64,000 nucleotides of DNA from Haliclona indistincta (Eukaryota > Porifera > Demospongiae > Haplosclerida > Chalinidae), in assembly GCA_964017065.1 (NCBI GenBank), contig OZ024786.1, positions 14,384,242 through 14,448,241 on the forward strand. Direction: 5' to 3'. Of the stretch, positions 11,566 to 22,200 are shown in pieces. Under the pieces are notes generated by a model. The model did not search any database and was not told where the DNA came from. It saw only the letters and a list, made by a program, of their open reading frames with translations. A program made the translations under genes and the position numbers. Positions within the stretch are counted from its first letter, which is position 1; every line of letters starts with the position of its first letter.

Positions 11566-14500
11566 CTATTTATAGTTCAGAGCTTCATAGCAAGTCTCAT
11601 CAGTTGATGGACCAGGTGTCTGATAAACGTTGACGTATGGTTCATCATCCTTCATCTCAACATCACCACCATCTCTACAATCATAGAGTGAACACAGTAT
11701 ACACTGAGTGTGTATAACACATACTTGGTCTGTAATTCCGGCTGTTCATACACTGAATTGTCCACTGTACTAGTATTTGAAGTCCTACCAGTAGGTAACA
11801 GCTTAGCTTAGCACAATGGGTTGGATACATACTTTTTTGAGCCTTTTCTTCTTTTTAACACAAGGACAATCACTAGCACAAGGTTACCAATCAGTGATAC
11901 AATCATTATCACTGACACCACACCCAGTCCAGCAGATGGTTGAAGCAATGTTGATGACGTCACACACATCTTATCTGTATAATAATATTAATGATAATTG
12001 TTTTGTTATTTTATGGTTTAATTCTTTCAAGTCACTATTTGTTTTCTTAATTAAATACACAATCAAATTAATGGTTAACCTAAAAGCCTCTTGGTAATGT
12101 CAACATAATTCATGTCACATGCCTACCTGTCATAACAAGTTTGAGCTCTCCAGGTGTGCTGTTGTACATCTGCCCATCATTGATAAGTGTTAGACTGACA
12201 CTGAACTGGTACCACTGCCCATCCTGCAGTCCTGACACCACTCCAGAGGAGGCACTCACTGGGTAGGTCCTAGAGCTGACATTATCTGCTCTTTCCAAAC
12301 TATTATAGTGTACAGTGTAATACTCGACCACTAGCTCATTGAGAGGAGTCCAAGTGACCCTCACAGCCGTACTGTTAACTGGTACCAGTGATACGATACT
12401 GATCTGAGCTGAGATATTATGTAACAATCATTTAAATGACATTCTCATGCATGCATGCTGCACTCACGAATATCTGTAGTCGATGCAATGTCAGAAGCAG
12501 GTTCTCCTGGTCCTATGATAGTGTATGCTCTGACACTGTATTCAACAGCAGTGTTGGGAGGGAGGTCCCTCAGTGTGAGCTGTGTGGCTGATGTGTTGGT
12601 GTAGTTCAACACTCCAGTGCTGTTGTGGGTGACCTGATACATTGTGATGACACCATTAGGTTCTGAGGGAGCAGTCCATGAGATTGTGAGCTGGACCACT
12701 CCTGGTGTGGCTGACAGATCAGACACTGGACCAGGAACTGCCACATGTACAGGAACACACACTAACAATGCAACTATTATGATCTGTTCATTACTCACTA
12801 TCCTGCAGTGTCTCCACAGTGAGAGCTGTACTGTATGGTCCAGTCCCTCCAGCATTGACTGCTGCCACTTGCACAGAGTAGCTAGTGAATGGAGTCAGTC
12901 CAGTCAACACATGCTGTCTGCTCCCCTCTCCTGTAGTGTCCACAATAGAGGAGCCATTGCTGTGGCGCAGTCTGTATCCAGTGATGGGTCCTCTCTGGTC
13001 AGGGCAGGGTACTGTCCCCCACTGCACAGTCAGTGACCTGTTCTCCACTGATGTGTTAGTAAGCATTCCAGGACCGCTAGTTGGAGCTGAGAGAGATGTT
13101 GATTAACTTTTCTTTTTTAGCTGTATACAGTATATTTTACCTTCTGATGTGGTATTGATTGAAGAAATTATTGTATTTCTTGAATAATTACCAAACATTG
13201 CTGTCACAAAAACAGTACAGATTGTGCCAGCAGCAATGGTGGCTAGGATAGTGGTGTTGATAGTACTATTTTGAAATATGCTGACATTTGAATCACACAA
13301 ACGTCGACAAATGTAGACGATTGTGTAGTTATCAGCTGGAGTGCATAATGGAGCACTCCATGACACAACAATAGCAGTTGAGTTGGAAATGAGTGCTAGG
13401 CTAGATGGTAGCTGAGGTGTGCCTGCAAAATTGAATAATAAACTAATTGATTTTACATTTAAGTGACTTACTGCTAACAGTAGCATTAACAAGAACACTG
13501 GGCAGTACAGGAGCTCCCTCCGCTCCATATGATAGCACAAAGACGGTATAAGCCACACCCAGTGTTAGTCCAGACAGTAAACAGCCAGTTTCAGTAGTGT
13601 TTATTGCACTGAGTCTCATGCTGTCACTGGAGGCATGATAGAACACCTCATAGCCAGCTGGTGATGGTGAGGGAGCAGACCATACAATATAAGCAGCAGT
13701 GGGAGTGACTCTGTAAGCAGTGACAGCAATAGGAGGGCTTGCAACTGAGGACAAGAAAAATTAAAGAGTGTATGAATTTATTACTAGTTTTACTCACCAG
13801 TGACTGTGGCAGTAGAGGATCCCATTCCTTTTACATCAAAGTCATAAACACCACTATCAATATTGATACGACTCTCAACAGTCACAGTACAAGTGTATGT
13901 TGCTCCTACTCTTGGTTGAGGGTCTAGTCTAACAGTGACACGAGACATGTCTGGTAGTGTACTATTGATATAACGTGACCTGATCACTTCACGAGTTAAC
14001 CGCGAGTTAGGCCCTCTGATAAAAAACAATTGTACGTTATTGCGACGACAGATGATTGTTGATGGTGGTCCAAATGAGACAGTGAAAGAAAATGCAATAT
14101 GGATGCTCGAATCATCAGTATCTCTTGATAAGAGAATTGAGAGTGTCATGTTGGGATCCACTGTGGGACCAGCTACAAAATGATGAAATAATAATAGCAC
14201 AATGGAGTTATACTGTGTCAATATGATTGGTATAAGCTGTAGTTCATGTACGCATGTATACGTATATATTTAATAGCTTCTTACAATATCCATAAAACAC
14301 TGTGTCTGAATACATCACCCAGTAGTGGGTATTTATATCCAGGTTAGGAATAGTAGTGTTGCATTTTAAAAAACCCTGGAAATAGGTCGTGCTTATTGTA
14401 CCATCCACTATCACTCCAATTTGGTTAGTACACTTCAGTTGCTGGTACGACACATTGTTACTGGGGTCACTGGTGGGGACTAAAGTGAAGCCATCAGGTC

Positions 14501-14858
14501 CATCACCAGTAGAGTAGAACATGTCTCCAATGTTGCTGCCCATACCAGCATTGCTTGCACTATTAACCTGACACCACAGACCATTCTGCCTTACTTGTGT
14601 AGCACTGAACAGCGACCATGGTGCGACAAAATAGACAGCAACCTGTGATCTCAGTACTGCAACAACGAAAGTCGATTTTATTATAAATAGAGTATACTTA
14701 CCTCCAGTAGGAGCTCGTATAATAGGGATAACACCATTCTTGTTACTACCAGTGATCAAGCCGTTAGTTGTAGACAGGTTATTGCAGCCACCTTGCTGGG
14801 CAGGCGTGTGCGTACATGTGCACACGAGCAGCAAAGCTAGACACCAGAACCGCTTCAT
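11566..14858 (-). CDS. Receptor A: Ig/5xFN3 single-pass membrane protein with tyrosine tail
   Basis: Eleven exons (high to low): 14858-14702, 14656-14285, 14172-13798, 13744-13472, 13422-13141, 13086-12799, 12737-12468, 12408-12127, 11974-11833, 11784-11725, 11674-11566. All introns are GT-AG and the total is 2610 nt, 869 aa. Residues 1-21 are a signal peptide (MKRFWCLALLLVC). Residues 22-176 are an unrecognised domain; 177-301 are Ig-like (YTC near the end); five FN3 domains of 90-96 residues run to 766. A short stalk and a membrane helix (about 783-806) follow, then KRRKGSKK. The 63-residue cytoplasmic tail has Y826, YVNV (847-850) and YEAL (863-866). Domain exons 2-8 are all symmetric phase 1-1. 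The ATG sits about 45 bp below a TATA box. It is probably a cell-surface adhesion or signalling receptor; the ligand is unknown. Confidence 0.9.
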
Positions 14859-14902
14859 TAGGTTGAATTTGTGCACTTGACTACCTCTCTTGGAGTGGCT
14901 GG

Positions 14903-14910
14903 TATAAATA
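14903..14910 (-). promoter_or_regulatory. TATA box of receptor A
   Basis: tatttata on the - strand lies 45 bp upstream of the ATG at 14858 and is conserved in receptor C (25624-25631). It implies a 5' UTR of only about 15-20 nt. Confidence 0.7.
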
Positions 14911-14946
14911 GCGTAGCTTAGCGCAGTCGTCATGCGATCGCGAAAA

Positions 14947-14994
14947 ACGGTACGGGCTCAAATGCGGTCCGGTCCGCATTTGAGCCCGTACCGT
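14947..14994. mobile_element. 48-bp hairpin insertion upstream of receptor A
   Basis: Two perfect 21-bp inverted arms (starting acggtacgggctc) flank a 6-bp centre (tccggt). gaaaa occurs on both sides. Receptor C has a single gaaaa and no palindrome at the same place in its promoter, so this looks like an insertion with a 5-bp target duplication. Confidence 0.75.
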
Positions 14995-15526
14995 GAAAAA
15001 CTGGTTATCTTGTGCGCATGCGGAGATGAAGTTGTAGGTGGGGCTCGTCATAATGCGTGGGCTAGCTCAGATCTAGGTACTGGTGCGGTGTTGCTACTGG
15101 TAGTGGTAGTACTCATAATAATGATGCTATTGGATGGAAACCAACCATCCTCTCCTCTTCATGATGAGATTGTGCAAGCTTTTCATGATACACATTCTTA
15201 GAGACATCGATATCAGTGCACAACTCAGCTAGTATGTTTGTTTTTATTTTGTACAAATCAATTTTGCCTTTTCTTCATTATTACCACACTGACTGTGAGT
15301 CAGAATCTAGTTAACTCAACTTTGAAAGTTGCTTTCAGTGCGATCATAATTGCTTACATTCCCCTTCCCCTTGCGAACATGGTAACCCACCACTGAGTTT
15401 GCAGTCACAGATCACCGCCCACTGCTGTTGTTAACAGTGAAGTATAAATATAAATGATTAGTAACAGTTGTTATAGCATCTTATCAGTATACATTTATAC
15501 AGAACAGTACAGCTGGATTACATGCA
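14995..15526. other. Spacer between receptors A and B
   Basis: No gene. It holds the A upstream flank. The segment 15303-15425 (tagttaactcaactttgaaa onward) recurs at 18812-18920 beyond broken gene B, marking the edges of the duplication unit. 15440-15526 is the 3' flank of B. Confidence 0.7.
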
Positions 15527-18500
15527 TTATTTATACTCCAGAGCTTCATAGTGAGTCTCATCAGTTGATGGAGTCTGATAAACATTGACGTATGGTTCAT
15601 CATCCTTCATATCAACATCATCACCATCCCTACAAGCATAGAGTGAACACTGTATACACTGAGTGTGTATAACACTTACTTGGTCTGTAATTCCTGGTCA
15701 AACACTGAATTGTCCACTGTAGTATCTGATGTCCTACCAGTAAGTAACAGCTTAGCTTAGCACAATGGGGAGGATACATACTTTTTCGAGCCTTTTCTTC
15801 TTTTCAACACAAGGACGATCACTAGCACAAGGTTACCAATCAGTGATACAATCATTATCACTGATACCACACCCAGTCCAGCAGAGTGGCTTGAACAAGA
15901 TGAGGTTGAAGATGGACATGATGTAGAAGATGGTTAATGTAGCAATGTTGATGACGTCACACGCTTCTCATCTGTATAATTATTAATGACATTGTTTTGT
16001 TATTTTATGGTTTAATTTATCACTTTCTTAAGTCACTATTTTGTTTTCTTAATTAAATACACAATCAAATTAATGGTTAACCTAAAAGCCTCTTGGTAAT
16101 GTCAACATAATACATGTCACATGCCTACCTGTCATAACAAGTTTGAGCTCTCCTGGTGTGCTGTTGTACATCTGTCCATCATTGATAAGTGTTGCACTGA
16201 CACTGAACTGGTACCACTGCCCATCCTGCAGTCCTGACACCACTCCAGAGGAGGCACTCACTGGGAAGGTCCTAGAGCTGACATTATCGGCTCTTTCCAG
16301 ACTATTATAGTGTACAGTGTAATACTCGACCACTAGCTCATTGAGAGGAGTCCAAATGACCCGCACGGCTGTACTGTTAACTGGTACCAGTGATACGATA
16401 CTGATCTGAGCTGATATATTATTGTAAATTATTACAACAATCATTTAAATGACATTCTCATGCATGCATGTTGCACTCACGAATATCTGTAGTTGATTCA
16501 ATCTCTGAAACAGGTTCTCCTGGTCCTAAGACAGTGTATGCTCTGACACTGTATTCAACAGCAGTGTTGGGAGGGAGGTCCCTCAGTGTGAGCTGTGTGG
16601 CTGATGTGTTGGTGTAGTTCAATACTCCAGTGCTGTTGTGGGTGACCTGATACATTGTGATGACACCATTAGGTTCTGAGGGAGCAGTCCATGAGACAGT
16701 GAGCTGGACCACTCCTGGAGTGGCTGACAGATCAGACACTGGACCAGGAACTGCCACATGTACAGGAACACACACTAACAATGCAACTATCATGATCTGT
16801 TCATTACTCACTATCCTGCAGTGTCTCCACAGTGAGAGCTGTACTGTATGGTCCAGTCCCTCCAGCACTGACTGCTGCCACTTGCACAGAGTAGCTGGTG
16901 AATGGAGTCAGTCCAGTCAGCACATGCTGTCTGCTTCCCTCTCCTGTAGTGTTCACAATGGAGGAGCCATTGCTATGGCGCAGTTTGTATCCAGTGATGG
17001 GTCCTCTCTGGTCAGGGCAGGGTACTGTCCCCCACTGCACAGACAGAGACCTGCTCTCCACTGATGTGTTAGTAAGCATTCCAGGACCACTAGTTGGAGC
17101 TGAGAGAGATGTTCATTAATTTTGCATTTTAGCTGAGTGTATGTACCTTCTGATGTGGTATTGATTAAAGAACTTATTGTGTTGCCTGAATAACTACCAA
17201 ACATTGCTGTCACATCAACAGTACAGCTTGTACCAGCAGCAATAGTGGCTTGGATAGTAGTGTTAATTGTAGTAGTTTGGAACATGCTGACAATTGAGTC
17301 ACACAAATGTCGACAAAAGTAGTCAATTATGTAGTTATCAGCTGGGGTGTATAATGGAGGACTCCATGACACAACAATAGCAGATGAGTTGGAAGCGAGT
17401 GTTAAGCTAGATGTTAGCTGAGGTGTGCCTGCAATCTTGAATAATAATTATTGATCTTACATTTAAGTGACTTACTGGTAACTGTAGCATTGACAAGAGC
17501 ACTAGGCAGTACAGGAGCTCCCTCCGCTCCATATGATAGCACAAAGACGGTATAAGCCACACCCAGTGTTAATCCAGACAGTAAACAGCCAGTTTCAGTA
17601 GTGTTCACTGCACTTAGTCTCATACTGTCATTGGAGGCATGATAGAACACCTCATACCCAGCTGGTGATGGGGAGGGAGCAGACCAGACAATATAAGCAG
17701 CAGTGGGAGTGACTCTGTAAGCGGTGACAGCAATAGGAGGGCTTGCAACTGAGGACAAGAAAAATTAAAGAGTGTATGAATTTATTATTAGTTTTACTCA
17801 CCAGTGACTGTGGCAGTAGTAGATCCCATGCCTTTTTCATCAAAGTCATAAGCATCATTATCAATATTGATACGACTCTCAACGGTCACAGTACAAGTGT
17901 ACGTTGCTCCTACTCTTGGTTGAGGGTCTAGTCTAACAGTGACACGAGTCATGTCGGGTTGTGTACTATTGATGTAACGTGACCTGATCACTTCACGAGT
18001 TAACCATGATCTGGGGCCTCTAATAAAAAACAATTGTACGTTATTGCGACGACAAACGATTCTTGATGGTGGTCCAAATGAGACAGTGAAAGAAAATGCA
18101 ATATGGATGCTCGAATCATCAGCATCTCTTAATGAGAGCATGGAAAATGTCATGTTGGGGTCCACTGTGGGACCAGCTACAAAATGAAAGAATAATAGCA
18201 CAATGGAGTTAAACTTTGTCAATATGACTATAAGCTGTAGCTCATGTACGCATGCATATTTTAATAGCTTCTTACAATATCCATAAAACACTGTGTCTGA
18301 ATACATCACCCAGAAGTGGGTATTGATATCCAGGTTAGGAATAGTAGTGTTGCATTTTAGAAAACCCTGGAAATAGGTCGTGTTTATTGTACCATCCACT
18401 ATCACTCCGATTTGGTTAGTACACTTCAGTTGCTGGTACGACACATTATTACTGGGGTCACTAGTGGGGACTACAGTGAAGCCATCAGGTCCATCACCAG

Positions 18501-18808
18501 TGGAGTAGAACATGTCTCCAATGTTGCTGCCCATACCAGCATTGCTTTCACTACTAACCTGACACCATAGACCATTCTGGTATACTTGAGTAGCACGGAA
18601 CAGTGACCATGGTGCCACAAAATAGCCACCAACTTGTGATCTCAGCACTACCACAAGGAATTAAAGTCGATTTTAATATAAATTGAGTATACTTACCTCC
18701 AGGAGGAGCTCGTATATTAGGGATAACACCATTCTTGTTACTGCCAGTGATCAAGCCGTTAGTTGTAGACAGGTTATTGCAACCACCTTGCTGGGCAGTC
18801 ACCGTGTG
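15527..18808 (-). pseudogene. Receptor B: paralog lacking signal peptide, with premature stop
   Basis: Exons match A: 18697-18808 (partial exon 1), 18276-18647, 17802-18176, 17476-17748, 17147-17428, 16812-17099, 16481-16750, 16129-16410, 15782-15971, 15680-15733, 15527-15629. The domain exons have the same lengths as in A and stay open. Two defects are visible. Homology of exon 1 stops inside the signal peptide at 18808, so there is no ATG, leader or TATA box. In exon 9 an in-frame TAA (15934-15936) lies before the membrane helix. The tail (YVNV-x10-YEAL) beyond the stop is still in frame, so the damage is recent. It could instead be a secreted or chimeric product if transcribed from elsewhere; a pseudogene is more likely. 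Confidence 0.8.
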
Positions 18809-19224
18809 ATTCTAGTTAACGCAACTTTGAAAGTTGCTTTCAGTGCAATCACACCATTCTCCTTCCCCTTGTGAACATGGTAACCCACCAGTTCGCAGCC
18901 ACAGATCACTGTTGTTAACTCTGGCTTTGTTGTGCTAACGGTGGACAGCACTGCTTACAGAGCAAATGACCACAACCAATAACTATCAAAATGTTTTACT
19001 ATATATGCACTCATTTTTACTTTAAAATAATTTTCTGTACATAGTTGCAAAAATTGAATTCAACGTTTGGCATGAAACTGTGAACTCATCAAAAAAAGAC
19101 TAGTGTTTACTAAGGATAGAAAACTTAGCTAGTGTATGCAAATAAACAGTTGTATTATCATCTTAGCAGCATACATTATTATACCTGAACAACAGAACAG
19201 TACAGCTGGATTACATGCACTATT
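18809..19224. other. Spacer between receptors B and C
   Basis: 18809-18920 repeats the flank seen at 15303-15425. The rest is AT-rich unique DNA and the 3' flank of receptor C. No gene seen. Confidence 0.6.
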
Positions 19225-22200
19225 TTAGTCCAGAGCTTCATAGTGAGTCTCAACAGTTGATGGTGTCTCATAAACGTTGACATATGGTTCATCATCCTTC
19301 ATCTCAACATCATCGATATCACCATCGATATCCCTACAAGCATAGAGTGAACACTGTATACACTGAGTGTGCATAACACTTACTTGGTCTGTAATTCCTG
19401 GACAAACACTGAATTGTCCACTGTAGTATCTGATGTCCTACTAGTAAGTAACAGCTTAGCTTAGCACAATAGTTAGGTGGATACATACTTTTTCGAGCCT
19501 TTTCTTATTTTGAACACAAGGACAATCACAAGCACAAGGTTACCAATCAGTGATAAAATCATTATCACTGATACCACACCCAGTCCAGCAGCGTGGTTGG
19601 AATAAGATGAGGTTGATGATGGACATGAGGTTAAAGATGGACATGTGGTTAAAGATGGACATGAAGTAGAAGATGGACATGTGGTTAAAGATGGACATGA
19701 GGTTAAAGATGGAAATGAGGTTAAAGATGGACATGAGGTTGAAGATGGACATGAGGTTAAAGATGGACATGAGGTTGAAGATGATGGACATGAGGTTAAA
19801 GATGGACATGGGGTTGAAGATGGACATGGACATGAGGTTAAAGATGGAAATGAAGTAGAAGATGGACATGAGGTTGAAGATGGACATGAGGTTAAAGATG
19901 GACATGAGGTTAAAGATGGACACGAGGTTAAAGATGGAAATGAGGTTAAAGATGGACATGAGGTTGAAGATGGACATGAGGTTAAAGATGGACATGAGGT
20001 TAAAGATGGACACGAGGTTAAAGATGGACATGAGGTTGAAGATGGACATGAGGTTAAAGATGGAAATGAGGTTAAAGATGGACATGAGGTTGAAGATGGA
20101 CATGAGGTTGAAGATGGACATGAGGTTAAAGATGGACATGAGGTTAAAGATGGACATGAGGTTAAAGATGGACACGAGGTTAAAGATGGACATGAGGTTA
20201 AAGATGGACATGAGGTACAAGATGGACATGTTGAGGTAGAAGATGGACACGAGATCAAAGATGGACATGAGGTAGAAGATGGACATGAGGTTAAAGATGG
20301 AAATGAGGTTAAAGATGGACATGAGGTTAAAGATGGACATGAGGTACAAGATGGACATGATGAGGTAGAAGATGGACACGAGGTCAAAGATGGACATGAG
20401 GTAGAAGATGGACATGAGGTTAAAGATGGACATGAGGTTGAAGATGGAAATGAGGTTAAAGATGGACATGAGGTTAAAGATGGACATGAGGTTAAAGATG
20501 GACATGAGGTACAAGATGGACATGATGAGGTAGAAGATGGACACGAGGTCAAAGATGGACACGAGGTCAAAGATGGACATGAGGTAGAAGATGGACATGA
20601 GGTTAAAGATGGACATGAGGTTGAAGATGGACATGAGGTTAAAGATGGACATGAGGTTAAAGATGGACATGAGGTAGAAGATGGACATGAGGTTGAAGAT
20701 GGACATGAGGTTAAAGATGGACACGAGGTTAAAGATGGACATGAGGTAGAAGATGGACATGAGGTTAAAGATGGACATGAGGTTAAAGATGGACATGAGG
20801 TTAAAGATGGACATGAGGTTAAAGATGGACATGAGGTAGAAGATGGACATGAGGTTAAAGATGGACATGAGGTAGAAGATGGACATGAGGTTGAAGATGG
20901 ACATGAGGTTAAAGATGGACACGAGGTTAAAGATGGACATGAGGTAGAAGATGGACATGAGGTTAAAGATGGACATGAGGTTAAAGATGGACATGAGGTT
21001 AAAGATGGACACGAGGTTAAAGATGGACATGAGGTAGAAGATGGACATGAGGTTGAAGATGGACATGAGGTTAAAGATGGACATGAGGTTAAAGATGGAC
21101 ATGAGGTAGAAGATGGACATGAGGTTAAAGATGGACATGAGGTTAAAGATGGACATGAGGTTGAAGATGGACATGAGGTAGAAGATGGACATGAGGTTAA
21201 AGATGGACACGAGGTTAAAGATGGACATGAGGTTAAAGATGGACATGAGGTACAAGATGGACATGAGGTTGAAGATGGACATGAGGTTGAAGATGATGGA
21301 CATGAGGTACAAGATGGACATGATGAGGTAGAAGATGGTTGGAACAATGTTGATGACGTCACATGCATCTCATCTGTATAATATTATTATTAAAGATAAT
21401 ATTAATCTTGTGTTAATTTTTGGCTTTCTTAAGTCACTACATGTATTTATTTTCTTAAATACATGTACACAATCAAATTAATGGTTAACCTAAAAGCCTC
21501 TTGGTAATGTCAACACACACACACATGCCTACCTGTCATAACAATTTTGAGCTCTCCTGGTGTGCTGTTGTACATCTGTCCATCATTAATAAGTGTTGCA
21601 CTGACACTGAACTGGTACCACTGCCCTTCCTGCAGTCCTGACACCACTCCAGAGGAGGCACTCGCTGGGAAGGTCCCAGAGCTGACATTATCGGCGCTTT
21701 TCAGACTACTGTAGTGTACAGTGTAATGTTCGACCACTAGCTCAGTGAGAGGAGTCCAAATGACCCTCACAGCTGTACTGTTAACTGGTACCAGTGATAC
21801 GATACTGATCTGAGCTGAGATATAATGTAACAATCATTTAAATGACATTCTCATGCATGCATGTTGCACTCACGAATATCTGTAGTTGATGCAATGTCAG
21901 AAACAGGTTCTCCTGGTCCTATGATAGTGTATGCTCTGACACTGTATTCAACAGCAGTGTTGGGAGGGAGGTCCCTCAGTGTGAGCTGTGTGGCTGATGT
22001 GTTGGTGTAGTTCAATACTCCAGTGCTGTTGTGGGTGACCTGATACATTGTGATGACACCATTAGGTTCTGAGGGAGCAGTCCATGAGATTGTGAGGTGG
22101 ACCACTCCTGGAGTGGCTGAGAGATCAGACACTGGACCAGGAACTGCCACATGTACAGGAACACACACTAACAATGCAACTATTATGATCTGTTCATTAC

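Noticed and set aside
11950..11965. CRE-like tgacgtca in receptors A, B and C
   Set aside because: It is inside exon 9, encodes VTSS in the right frame and is far from the promoter, so coding constraint explains it.
12644..13106. + strand frames opposite the FN3 exons of the receptors (also 16657-17119, 22050-22512)
   Set aside because: They lie antisense to well-supported exons, cross splice sites of the true gene and have no homology of their own.
19645..21381. Long + strand frame of (VKDGHE)n, 578 codons, and a - strand (MSIFNL)n frame
   Set aside because: Both are shadows of the 18-bp repeat. Intron phase and homology to receptors A, B and D fix the - strand CPSLTS frame as the real one.
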